Source of the DNA: Alphaproteobacteria bacterium
Lineage (GTDB): Bacteria; Pseudomonadota; Alphaproteobacteria; Rhodobacterales; Rhodobacteraceae
Direction of reading: 5' to 3'
Assembly: GCA_030424865.1 (NCBI GenBank)
Contig: JAUHVR010000006.1
Coordinates: 62,001 to 126,000, forward strand
DNA: 64,000 nucleotides
The first letter of the stretch is position 1, and the number at the start of each line of letters is the position of its first letter. The position numbers and the translations under genes are program-made. Shown in pieces: positions 1-8,211 of this stretch. The notes beneath the pieces were generated by a model. That model did no database searches. It was given only the letters and a program-made list of their open reading frames with translations, and had not been told where the DNA came from.

Positions 1-1
1 G

Positions 2-1084
2 CTGACCTCGGCCGTGGATCTGCTCGCACGGCTCGAGGCCGGGATGACCGTCGAATTGCGCGGCTCACATGGCCATCTGCTGCCCGAGTTCGCCGAGGCG
101 CTGCTAAAGCTTGGACATCTGCCGCAGACGGTGACCTTTTGCACCGATGACGTCTTTCCCGACGATCTGTTCCACAAGGGCGGGCTGGACCAGATGCTGC
201 GTGTGATGATCGCGCATGGCCTGCCGCCCGAATGGGCCTATCGCGCCGCCACGTTGAACGCAGCGACCCGCATCGGCCGCCCCGATCTGGGTCTGATCGC
301 GCCTGGAAAGCGGGCGGACATCGTGCTGATGGACGACCTGGCGCAAGTGCGCGCCAGCCTTGTCGTGGCGGATGGTCAGGTTGTGGCCGAGGCCGGGGCC
401 TTGACGGTCGCCGCGCCCGAAGTCGATCCGCCCGCGGCGCTGAAAGCCTCGGTCAACGTGGCAAGCCTTGCCCCCGATGACTTTGAGGTGACCGCCGCCG
501 GCACAACCGCGCAGATCGCGACCCTGTCGAAACCGAGGTTCCCCGAGTGGGGCGCCCGAACGGTCGAGGTGCGCGACGGCACGCTGGCGCTGCCCGACGA
601 CATGATCCGCATGGCCATCGTGAACCGTTATGGCGCGGGCACACCGGTCCGCGTGGCCTTTCTTGAAAACTGGGGCATCTGGCGCGGAGCCTTTGCGACG
701 ACCGTATCCCATGACAGCCACAACCTGACGATCTTTGGCCGTGACCCGGTCGACATGGCACTTGCCGGAAACACCCTGCGCGCCTCGGGCGGGGGGCTTT
801 GTGTCGTTGCAAAAGGCCGGGTTGCGGCCCATCTTCCGCTGCCCCTTGCCGGTCTGGTCAGCCCGGCGTCCCTGTCAGAGACAGCCGAACGCTTTGCGGC
901 CCTGCGCCACGCGATGGACGCGCTGGTCGACTGGCATCCGCCTTACCTTGTGTTCAAGGCGCTTTTCGGGGCCTCGCTGGTCTGCAACGCAGGCCCACGC
1001 CTGAGTGACGTGGGCCTGGTGGATGTTTTCGAAGAAAAGGTGCTGACGACACCGGTGGTGGCTCAGGTCACCCCATCGCCGTAA
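2..1084 (+). CDS. ade: Adenine deaminase, C-terminal part (5' end outside window)
   Basis: Deaminates adenine to hypoxanthine and ammonia in purine salvage. The reading frame is open from base 2, so the amino-terminal amidohydrolase half lies upstream of the window. Visible are the late amidohydrolase segment with a CTDDVFPDDL stretch (metal/substrate region), the AATLNAATRIGRPDLGLIAP segment where the TIM barrel returns to the beta-sandwich, and the C-terminal domain typical of the Ade family. The stop overlaps the 3' end of the convergent metallo-hydrolase gene by 17 bases. Family is clear; substrate is inferred from family. Confidence 0.88.
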   Translation: MTSAVDLLARLEAGMTVELRGSHGHLLPEFAEALLKLGHLPQTVTFCTDDVFPDDLFHKGGLDQMLRVMIAHGLPPEWAYRAATLNAATRIGRPDLGLIAPGKRADIVLMDDLAQVRASLVVADGQVVAEAGALTVAAPEVDPPAALKASVNVASLAPDDFEVTAAGTTAQIATLSKPRFPEWGARTVEVRDGTLALPDDMIRMAIVNRYGAGTPVRVAFLENWGIWRGAFATTVSHDSHNLTIFGRDPVDMALAGNTLRASGGGLCVVAKGRVAAHLPLPLAGLVSPASLSETAERFAALRHAMDALVDWHPPYLVFKALFGASLVCNAGPRLSDVGLVDVFEEKVLTTPVVAQVTPSP

Positions 1085-2024
1085 AGGCAAAGCCTTCGCC
1101 GGCCTTTTCCACATTTCCGACGCCGGGATAGGTGAAATGGAAGCCCAGAATGCTGTTCCCGTCCGCCGTGGCGCGGTCCAGCAGGCGGCGGCGGGTCTGG
1201 CCGGTCCGTTCGGCGTCGGCGTCAAAGGCGGTGGTCCATTCGGGATGCGCCAAGTGCAGCACCTCGCTGGGGACCGCATCCCCGAGGATGATCAACCCGC
1301 CGCCGTCCTCGACCAGAACCGCGATGTGCCCCATCGTGTGACCGGGCGCGTCGATCACCGAGACGCCCGCCGCGATCTGATCGCCGTCCTTGACCAGCGT
1401 CAGCCGATCCTTCATCGCCGCCAAATCCCGCTGAGCGCCTTGCGCAAAGGGGTGGAAATCGGCGGGCAGCATGTTGAAGATGTCGGGGTTCATCCAGAAC
1501 TCGAACTCGGCCGCGCCGATGAAGTATTCGGCGTTGGGGAAGCTGTGGCTGCCATCGGCGGCCAGCGTGCCCCAGACGTGATCCGGGTGCGCATGGGTGA
1601 TCACCACCTTGGTGATGTCCGCCGGCGACACGCCGTTCATCGCCAGATTGGCAAACAGGCGGCCCGCCGTGGGCTGGAACTTGTCCCCTGATCCGTTGTC
1701 GACAAGGATCAGGTCGGTCGATGTCCGCAGCAGGGTGATGTTCAGTTCAAAATCGATCGTCTCGGGAACGCCGCCCACCTGCTCCATGAAGGCCAGGAAC
1801 TCGTCTTGCGGGGCCCCGGCGCCGATGACGGCACCGGGCATGGTCAGGTGGCCGTCGCTCAGGACTGTGACCTCGACCGCGCCTTGCATGTGGCTGTGCG
1901 TCTTCTGGGCCTGCGCAAGCACGCCGCTGGGCAATCCAAATGCCGTCAGCGCCGCGCCACCGACAAGGAACTTGCGTCGTCCGACCGGAATGATCGTATC
2001 GAGTATCAGCTTGTCTGTCGTCAT
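1068..2024 (-). CDS. Tat-exported MBL-fold metallo-hydrolase
   Basis: Protein of 318 aa. The start begins MTTDKLILDT and is followed by a twin-arginine signal (GRRKFLVGGAALTAFGLPSG, about residues 16-35) and an AQA cleavage-like site, so export by Tat is likely. The metallo-beta-lactamase signature THAHPDHVWG and the later histidine in DAPGHTMGH mark a two-metal hydrolase site. A strong ribosome site (GGGAGGAC) precedes the ATG. It lies downstream of two small genes that diverge from a LysR regulator, which suggests common control. The substrate cannot be read from sequence; lactonase-like, sulfatase or other MBL activities are possible. Confidence 0.85.
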   Translation of the reverse strand: MTTDKLILDTIIPVGRRKFLVGGAALTAFGLPSGVLAQAQKTHSHMQGAVEVTVLSDGHLTMPGAVIGAGAPQDEFLAFMEQVGGVPETIDFELNITLLRTSTDLILVDNGSGDKFQPTAGRLFANLAMNGVSPADITKVVITHAHPDHVWGTLAADGSHSFPNAEYFIGAAEFEFWMNPDIFNMLPADFHPFAQGAQRDLAAMKDRLTLVKDGDQIAAGVSVIDAPGHTMGHIAVLVEDGGGLIILGDAVPSEVLHLAHPEWTTAFDADAERTGQTRRRLLDRATADGNSILGFHFTYPGVGNVEKAGEGFAFTAMG

Positions 2025-2106
2025 GGTCTGTCCTCCCTAAGCCGGAATTGGCCCGCTCAGGGTAGGCCCGAATCACGAATTCGCGAAATCAGGGACAGAT
2101 GATGGC

Positions 2107-2238
2107 CTAGCACGGCGGGATCGAGATCGGGCGGCCGTCGCGCATGTGGGCGTAGTACACGCGCAGGTCGTCCGGGAATTCCCTGACGGGCCGAGGGTCA
2201 ATCTCGGGGGTGAACAGGCGGCGAAGCAGCGCGATCAT
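2107..2238 (-). CDS. Small conserved-looking protein, 43 aa
   Basis: A short frame (MIALLRRLFTPE..., ending ISIPPC) whose ATG overlaps the TGA of the preceding gene as ATGA, the usual arrangement for translational coupling. It sits between the 93-aa gene and the MBL-fold gene on the same strand. It contains no recognised domain. It has a basic amino end, a charged middle (PRPVREFPDDLRVYYAHMRDG) and a terminal cysteine. I do not know its function. Confidence 0.5.
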   Translation of the reverse strand: MIALLRRLFTPEIDPRPVREFPDDLRVYYAHMRDGRPISIPPC

Positions 2239-2516
2239 TGGGCGGCACCTTCTTCCAGGAAATAGGACAATTGCTCGATGAACCCATAGCGGCGCATCAT
2301 CGCGTCGCCCTCGGGTGTGCGGCTGGCGGCGCGCACATGTTCCAGGTCCTTGACGTCCCCGACCAAGGCGATCTGGTTGGGGTCCGAAGGGTCGCGCAGG
2401 ATCGCCTTGATTTCCATGGAATCGCCGAAAATCGCATCGTGATCTGCGTGAAACTGTGCGTCGCCAAAGGGATTGTCAGAGTTCGAGACCCGGGCGATTG
2501 AAACCATTAGTGCCAT
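2235..2516 (-). CDS. Small protein resembling the dimeric alpha-beta barrel group, 93 aa
   Basis: I start this gene at MALMVSIARV because an AAAGGA ribosome site lies seven bases upstream; a longer frame to 2564 lacks that support. The pattern VSIARV...MEIKAILRDPSDPNQIALVGDVKDLEHVRAA resembles small ferredoxin-like proteins in which a strand, a DPN turn and a KDLE helix follow each other (ABM/dimeric alpha-beta barrel style). It is the first gene of a probable operon transcribed away from the LysR gene at 2653. No enzymatic activity can be assigned. Confidence 0.65.
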   Translation of the reverse strand: MALMVSIARVSNSDNPFGDAQFHADHDAIFGDSMEIKAILRDPSDPNQIALVGDVKDLEHVRAASRTPEGDAMMRRYGFIEQLSYFLEEGAAQ

Positions 2517-2619
2517 TTGAAAATCCTTTCGTTGCTGAAGTTCCGGGGCCTGCTTCGAGGCCACATCCGCATTAAACCCCGCCGACAGGGCATTTGATAA
2601 GCCGGGCTGTTTCGGTTTT

Positions 2620-2642
2620 ATTGTTCGATAAGATGGAACAAT
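2620..2642. promoter_or_regulatory. Candidate LysR operator (ATTGTTC-N9-GAACAAT)
   Basis: Perfect 7-base inverted repeat with a 9-base spacer, containing the T-N11-A arrangement known for LysR-type binding sites (TTC-N9-GAA). It lies in the divergent region between the 93-aa gene and the LysR gene, 10 bases before the chosen LysR start, so it may serve autoregulation and control of the divergent genes. Confidence 0.55.
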
Positions 2643-2652
2643 GGGGGCCGGG

Positions 2653-3570
2653 ATGATTGACCAACTGCGCGCTATGGCGATCTTTCAGGCGGTGGCCGAG
2701 GCCGGGTCTTTCCGCAAGGCCGCCACAAGCCTTGGCCTGTCGCCGTCGGTGGTCAGCCACCACATCACGCAGTTCGAGACGCACCTGGGCACGCCGCTTC
2801 TGTACCGCTCGACCCGCCGGATGTCGCTGACCGATGCGGGGGCCGAGCTGCTGCGGGCCAGCCAGAAGATGTCGAAAGCGGCGCAAGAGGGGCTGGCGGC
2901 AGTGAACCGCCGGGTCTCGCAACCGCAGGGGAAGTTGTCGATCACGCTGAACACCTCGGCCTCGCGCCCGCCGGTCTGTGACATCTACACCGGTTTTGCC
3001 CGCACCTATCCCGAGATCCAGCTGTCGCTGCACATCAGCGATCGGTACGTGAACCTTGAGGGGTCGCCATACGATCTGGCGATCCGTGGCACGACCCGTG
3101 GGCTGGACGACAGCACCTACAAGGCGACCCGGCTCGGGGCTGTGTATTTCTGCATCTTCGCCGCACCCGACTACGTGGCCTCGCGCCCACCGGTGCAGAG
3201 TTTCGAGGATCTGGCGAACTGGGATTGGGTGCAGACGCCCCAGATCAACTGGGCAGGATTTGCCCGGATGTGCGGCATGCCTCCGCCCAATGCCGAGCCA
3301 CGCATCGCGGTGTCCTGTGACAACTTCCAGATGGGGCTGCAATTTGTGCGCGCGGGCATGGGGTTCTGCGCCGAGTTCAAGCTGCTGTTGGTCGAGGATC
3401 TGAAGGCCGGACGGTTGGTCGAGGTTCTGCCGGGCCTGATGACCAAACCGCTGGATATCTTTGCGATCTACCCGGCCAACGCCCCCAGCGACAGCCCTGC
3501 GCGGCTGTTTGTCGAATACATGACCTCGCAGGACTGGTTGTTGGACGGGGGGCATTTCACACGGGACTAG
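2653..3570 (+). CDS. LysR family transcriptional regulator
   Basis: About 305 aa. The amino end is a LysR winged helix (MIDQLRAMAIFQAVAEAGSF, then SLGLSPSVVSHHITQFE as recognition region), followed by a periplasmic-binding-protein-like effector domain. I prefer the ATG at 2653 over the one at 2641, because the latter sits in the operator-like palindrome and GGGGGCCGGG precedes 2653. It is divergent from a three-gene set (93-aa, 43-aa and MBL-fold proteins), the classical position for a regulator of those genes. The effector is unknown. Confidence 0.9.
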   Translation: MIDQLRAMAIFQAVAEAGSFRKAATSLGLSPSVVSHHITQFETHLGTPLLYRSTRRMSLTDAGAELLRASQKMSKAAQEGLAAVNRRVSQPQGKLSITLNTSASRPPVCDIYTGFARTYPEIQLSLHISDRYVNLEGSPYDLAIRGTTRGLDDSTYKATRLGAVYFCIFAAPDYVASRPPVQSFEDLANWDWVQTPQINWAGFARMCGMPPPNAEPRIAVSCDNFQMGLQFVRAGMGFCAEFKLLLVEDLKAGRLVEVLPGLMTKPLDIFAIYPANAPSDSPARLFVEYMTSQDWLLDGGHFTRD

Positions 3571-3591
3571 CCGACGTGCATCCCCCCGGGG

Positions 3592-3608
3592 CCATCAGGC
3601 CGTGATGG
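3592..3608. other. Stem-loop between convergent genes
   Basis: CCATCA-GGCCG-TGATGG can fold into a 6-bp stem with a 5-base loop between the end of the LysR gene and the end of the next, opposite gene. There is no T-run on either side, so a terminator role is only a guess. Confidence 0.3.
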
Positions 3609-3620
3609 ATGACGGGTGCG

Positions 3621-4160
3621 TCACCGCAGGCAATGCGCGCGCCAGTCGTCCGGGTTCCAGATGGTGGCCGTCGGCTGGATGTCGCTGTCGTAGACGGTGA
3701 ACGTCAGGTTCGATGCGGCCTGACCCGGATCATTGCTGTCCGGTCCAAACGAAAAGGACTGACCGCTGTTGAACGGGCCGAAGACGTAGACGAACACCTG
3801 GTTCTTGCGGCGATACCCGCCACCCTCGACTGCTCCTTCCTGATACTGGACGGTAAGAGTGCCTGTTTCGTTCGGATCGGCGGCGCCGATTTCCCCCCAG
3901 GCCGCATAGCGGAACCCGCCGTCACCCCCGAGGATCGCCTGCTCAGTGTCGCTGATGTTCTGGAAATAGGTGAGCTGAAGTTCGCAGTTCCACACTCCGT
4001 TTCCAAGGTCCGAGGCGAACATCTCGATCTCTTGCTCCCAGCCGGTCGCCTGGGACAAGCGGGCATCCCCAGACAGGTCAGCGGCCTTGCCGCCCCCAGG
4101 CAAAATCGCAAGTGCGGTGAGAACGGCGGCAGCAATTGGCAGACGTGTGGTGCTGGGCAT
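3621..4160 (-). CDS. Secreted hypothetical protein
   Basis: About 179 aa from MPSTTRLPIAAAVLTALAIL, a clear signal peptide ending near GGGKAA; an AGGAC ribosome site precedes this ATG, while the longer frame upstream has none. The mature part is rich in Gly, Asp, Asn and aromatics (for example NGVWNCELQLTYFQNISDTE and FVYVFGPFNSGQSFSFG), which suggests an all-beta extracellular or periplasmic domain. Two cysteines could form a disulfide. I do not recognise the family. The DNA from here to about 5.4 kb looks less GC-rich than the flanks. Confidence 0.7.
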   Translation of the reverse strand: MPSTTRLPIAAAVLTALAILPGGGKAADLSGDARLSQATGWEQEIEMFASDLGNGVWNCELQLTYFQNISDTEQAILGGDGGFRYAAWGEIGAADPNETGTLTVQYQEGAVEGGGYRRKNQVFVYVFGPFNSGQSFSFGPDSNDPGQAASNLTFTVYDSDIQPTATIWNPDDWRAHCLR

Positions 4161-4378
4161 TGGGCAGGTCCTTTTATTGTGTGCATTTTCACGAAACGAA
4201 CAATGAGGACGGGCCGCCACGTCATTGCAGAGTGGACGAATTCACATGCAAAAGAAAGGATTTAAGCCAACTGAAAGCGACGGGTGTCGGTTGGGCAAGT
4301 GCGCGACCACACCAACCTGCTGGATCGATCATGATATTCCGGGATGCCGAGTGACGGCGGACCAAGGTTTTTTGGGTT

Positions 4379-5275
4379 CTAACGTTTGAACGTGTTTTCA
4401 CGGTGCCACGTGACAAATTCCGCTCTGGGTCGATGGGCCAATCGGTCAGGTGCCAGCAGCTTGCCCGTTTCATTTATCATTGTTTCGACCGCGCGATGAT
4501 CATTGCTTTGCCTGGACACCAGAATCGTCAGGTCCTCTGCCAGACCGACCATTCCCCGATCGAACATCCAATGCGCCGTACCAGAAAGGGCAATTCCGTT
4601 GCTGATGATGTCGGGGCCGTTTTGTTCTACGGGTTTGATGTGCGCGGCTTCGACTTCGGCGCGGCCGCCGCCGTTGATCAGGCGCAAGCCGGTGATTGCG
4701 CATCGTTCGCCATAAGCGCGCAGCACGTTCTTGCGGAAGGCCCTGTCGCGAACGGCGCGGTTGGTCAATTGGCTAACCCGGACACGAGGAGCGTCGTGAA
4801 TGAACGGTTCTGGAGCGTCATGAAAGCCAGACGCCTCGTCGACTTGGTCAACGCGCGGCAGAACGGTATCTTTTCCCAAACCCAGTTGAATGATGCGCGA
4901 AAAGTCTTGAGGCGAAAGCGGCCTTACGGCTGCCTGCGCCCGCCCGGATATGTTTCCCAGCTTATTGAGCAAGCCTTGCTCGACAAGATCGCCGTCGTGC
5001 CGAAAGGGAACGGGATCTCCAAAATCCAGATAGGTTCCCGGCTGCATGACGGCCAGGTACATGCCGTCGTTTCTTGGATCCGAAATGATTTTCTGGACTT
5101 TTGCGACTGCAAAGTAGCCTTTGGATTCCTTCACTTTCGAGGGTTCCAGATAAACGATCCAATCGCCTTCGCAGCGCTGGGCGCGCGTCAGGTACTGTTT
5201 CGGAAACTGGTATTGCTCCGAAGGAACATCGTCGTAGATTGAATCTGTCCGATGAATGAATATTCCAAATGCCAT
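4379..5275 (-). CDS. HNH endonuclease with amino-terminal PUA/EVE-like domain
   Basis: 298 aa. The carboxy half holds an HNH nuclease of the HNH_2 style: CAITG at 192-196, AHIKP at 211-215, NGIAL at 226-230 and H235...FDRG at 238-241. The amino half (about 1-110) has a GDWIVYLEPSKVKESKGYFAVAKV-type strand pattern reminiscent of PUA/EVE/ASCH reader folds. Family knowledge: reader-HNH fusions include modification-dependent restriction enzymes. Inference: a solitary type IV-like nuclease. The gene appears lower in GC than its neighbours and no ribosome site is evident, which fits transfer. A non-defence role cannot be excluded. Confidence 0.75.
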   Translation of the reverse strand: MAFGIFIHRTDSIYDDVPSEQYQFPKQYLTRAQRCEGDWIVYLEPSKVKESKGYFAVAKVQKIISDPRNDGMYLAVMQPGTYLDFGDPVPFRHDGDLVEQGLLNKLGNISGRAQAAVRPLSPQDFSRIIQLGLGKDTVLPRVDQVDEASGFHDAPEPFIHDAPRVRVSQLTNRAVRDRAFRKNVLRAYGERCAITGLRLINGGGRAEVEAAHIKPVEQNGPDIISNGIALSGTAHWMFDRGMVGLAEDLTILVSRQSNDHRAVETMINETGKLLAPDRLAHRPRAEFVTWHRENTFKR

Positions 5276-5409
5276 GCACGCAGTTGCGCAAAGTTTTCAA
5301 CGAGTTGCAAAGGGAAAATACTCGTTTAGGTGGAAATCTTCGGCCTGAGGTCCAGGATTTGATCCAAATGCAGGTGCACCAGTCAACTGCGGGGCAATGT
5401 CTGTTCGCG

Positions 5410-8211
5410 TCAGCTCCGCGCCCGTTCTGCGCCTTCCTCGATCGCCTGCCGCAGTCGTTTTTCCAGCGTCTTCTGTTTGCTCTCGGTGTAGTACTTCAGG
5501 CCGAACATGTCCTTCACATAGAAGGTGTCGACCACCTGTTCACCGTAAGTCGCGATCACGGCGCTGGCGATATAGACGTTGGACGCCGCAAGGGTGCGGG
5601 CCAGGTCATACAGCAGGCCGGGGCGGTCGCGGGTGTCGACCTCGATGATCGTGTAGATCTCGGACCCGTCGTTGTCGAAGGTGATCGAGGTCGGTACCTT
5701 GAACGCCTTTTCCCGCTTTTTCAGCTTGTCGCGCGATTCCATCGCGGCGCTGGCCACGACCTCGCCCAGCAGGGTCTTGCGGATCATGTCGCGCAGGCGC
5801 GGGATACGGTTGTCCTCGTAGGGGCGGCCTTCGCTGTCCTGGATCCAGAAGGCCGCCGTGGCGTAGCCGTCCTTGGTCGTATAGGTGCGCGCGTCGACGA
5901 CGTTTGCCCCGACCAAGGCCAGCGCGCCGGCCAGCCGCGAGAAGATGCCGGGGTGATCGGACATCGCGAAACAGGCGCGGGTGGCGTCGCGGTCTTCGTC
6001 CAGGTGGATGTCGACGCGGATGTCGTCGGGGCCGATCTCTTGGCGCAGCAGTTCGGCGAACGCCTTGTGCGCGGTGATGTGCAGGCCCTGCCAATAGGGC
6101 GGGTAATGGCGGTTGGTTTCGATCCGCAGTTCCTTGGCCGACCAGTCCGACAGCTCTTCGCGCAGCAGCTTCTTGGCCTGCGAGCCGCGGTTCTCGCGGT
6201 TCAGCGCCTCCATCCCGTCTTCGAGCGCGCGGCGGGTCTGGCGGTAAAGCGCGCGCAGCAGCGCGGCTTTCCAGTTGTTCCAGGTGCCGGGGCCCACGCC
6301 GCGGATGTCACAGACGGTCAACACGCAGAGCAGGTCCAGCCGTTCCTTGGTCTGTACGGCCTTGGCAAAATCGCGAACGGTGCGCGGGTCGGCGATGTCG
6401 CGTTTCTGCGCCATGTCCGACATCAGCAGGTGATACCGCACCAGCCATTCGACCGTTTCGCATTCCTTCTTGTTCAGTCCAAAGCGCGGAGCGACCTTGC
6501 GCGCGATCTTGGCGCCGAGGACCGAATGGTCCTCGTCCCGTCCCTTGCCGATGTCATGCAGCAGCAGAGCGACATACAGCACCTTGCGGTTCACGCCTTC
6601 CTTCAGGATCGAGCTGGCCACCGGCAGCGCCTCGATCAGGTGTTCGTGCTCGATTTCGCTAAGGTGCCACAGGCATTGGATCGTGTGTTCGTCCACCGTG
6701 TAATGGTGGTACATGTTGAACTGCATCAGGGCGCGAACGGGTTCGAACTCGGGGATGAAGGCCGAGAGCATGCCCAGTTCATTCATCCGCCGCAGAGCCC
6801 GTTCGGGGTTGCCGTGCTTGATCAGCAGATCCAGGAAGATGCGCCCGGTGTTCGGGTCGTTGCGCATATCTTCGTCAATCAGATGCAGGTTCGCCTTGAT
6901 CAACCGCATGGCATCGGGATGGATCAAGAGCCCGGTGCGCAGCGCCTCTTCGAAGAGGCGCAGCAGGTTCATCTTGTCGGACAGAAAGACCTCGTCGTCC
7001 TTGATGCCCAGCCGGTTGTTCACCACCTCGAACCCAGAGCGGACCGAGCGCTGACGTTTGAAAATCCGCGCCAGAAGCGGGGCTTCCTTGGTGTGATCGG
7101 CTTCCAGAGAGGTCAGGAAGATCCGCGTGACCTCGCCCACCTCGGTGGCGTGGCGGAAATAGTCCTGCATGAACCATTCGACATCGCGACGGCCGCCCTT
7201 GTCGGTGTAACCCATGGCATCTGCCACGGCGACCTGCATGTCGAACGTCAACTGTTCGGTCGCGCGCTTGGCGATCAGGTGCAGGTGGCAGCGGACGGCC
7301 CAGAGGAATTCTTCGGCCTTGATAAAAGCCTTGTATTCCTCTTCGCGAAAGACGCCACGGCGCAACAACTCTTCGGTGTCGCCGGTGGCGTAGACATATT
7401 TCATGATCCAGTAGAGCGACTGCATGTCCCGCAACCCGCCCTTGCCCTCTTTCACATTGGGCTCGACCATGTAGCGCTGGCCCTGCTTGCGGTGCCGTTG
7501 ATCCCGCTCTTCCAGCTTGGCCGCGATGAACTCGCGTTCGGTACCTTGGAACAGATCGTCCCACAGGCGCTTGTCAAGGTTGTCCGCCAGGGGCTTGTGA
7601 CCGACGATAAACCGGTTTTCCAGCATCGCCGTGCGGATGGTGAAATCTTCGCCACCCAATCGGATGCAGTCTTTGACCGTGCGCGAAGAATGCCCGACCT
7701 TCAGTTTCAGATCCCACAGCAGATAAAGCATCGACTCGATGACGCTCTCGGCCCAAGGGGTGATCTTGTAGGGGGTCAGGAACAGAAGATCGACGTCAGA
7801 TTGCGGGGCCATTTCGCCCCGGCCATATCCACCCACGGCCAGAACGGACAGGCGTTCCCCCTCGGTCGGAGTCGGTCGCGGGTGAAAGACGTTGGCCGCC
7901 AGTTCCCATGTCAGCTTGACGATCCCGTCGGTCAGCGCCGTGTAGGCCCGGGTCACCACGCGTGACTGGAACGGGGACTCGTGCAGCAGCGTGGCGATGG
8001 CATCGCGCGCCTTGTTGCGCCGGTCGGACAGGACCTTGACCGCAGCGGCGCGGTTGATCCGCTCCTCTACGCCATCTTTCAGCGCATCCCAGATTTCCAG
8101 TCGAATGGCGTCGACATCAAAGATCTGGGACATGTCCGGCGCCTGCGCGCCCGAAAGGGTCGAGGTCACTTCAGAAGCCGGCGCTGCCGAAGCTTGTTGG
8201 GGCAGGGTCAA
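5410..8211 (-). CDS. glnD: [Protein-PII] uridylyltransferase/uridylyl-removing enzyme
   Basis: About 933 aa, normal for GlnD, the bifunctional sensor that modifies PII proteins in response to glutamine. Order: nucleotidyltransferase domain with VGGYGRGEMAPQSDVDLLFL, a helical linker, an HD domain (ALLLHDIGKGRDEDHS) and two carboxy-terminal ACT domains (one containing HPGIFSRLAGALALVGANVV, one RDRPGLLYDLARTLAASN). The listed start is a TTG that overlaps the next gene by 41 bases. An ATG at 8133 (MSQIFDVD) is an alternative and would remove the overlap, but has no better ribosome site. Confidence 0.95.
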   Translation of the reverse strand: MTLPQQASAAPASEVTSTLSGAQAPDMSQIFDVDAIRLEIWDALKDGVEERINRAAAVKVLSDRRNKARDAIATLLHESPFQSRVVTRAYTALTDGIVKLTWELAANVFHPRPTPTEGERLSVLAVGGYGRGEMAPQSDVDLLFLTPYKITPWAESVIESMLYLLWDLKLKVGHSSRTVKDCIRLGGEDFTIRTAMLENRFIVGHKPLADNLDKRLWDDLFQGTEREFIAAKLEERDQRHRKQGQRYMVEPNVKEGKGGLRDMQSLYWIMKYVYATGDTEELLRRGVFREEEYKAFIKAEEFLWAVRCHLHLIAKRATEQLTFDMQVAVADAMGYTDKGGRRDVEWFMQDYFRHATEVGEVTRIFLTSLEADHTKEAPLLARIFKRQRSVRSGFEVVNNRLGIKDDEVFLSDKMNLLRLFEEALRTGLLIHPDAMRLIKANLHLIDEDMRNDPNTGRIFLDLLIKHGNPERALRRMNELGMLSAFIPEFEPVRALMQFNMYHHYTVDEHTIQCLWHLSEIEHEHLIEALPVASSILKEGVNRKVLYVALLLHDIGKGRDEDHSVLGAKIARKVAPRFGLNKKECETVEWLVRYHLLMSDMAQKRDIADPRTVRDFAKAVQTKERLDLLCVLTVCDIRGVGPGTWNNWKAALLRALYRQTRRALEDGMEALNRENRGSQAKKLLREELSDWSAKELRIETNRHYPPYWQGLHITAHKAFAELLRQEIGPDDIRVDIHLDEDRDATRACFAMSDHPGIFSRLAGALALVGANVVDARTYTTKDGYATAAFWIQDSEGRPYEDNRIPRLRDMIRKTLLGEVVASAAMESRDKLKKREKAFKVPTSITFDNDGSEIYTIIEVDTRDRPGLLYDLARTLAASNVYIASAVIATYGEQVVDTFYVKDMFGLKYYTESKQKTLEKRLRQAIEEGAERARS

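Noticed and set aside
5269..7965. 898-aa open frame on the + strand
   Set aside because: Exact antisense of glnD, whose motifs and length are normal. Long antisense frames are common in GC-rich DNA; no ribosome site or domain.
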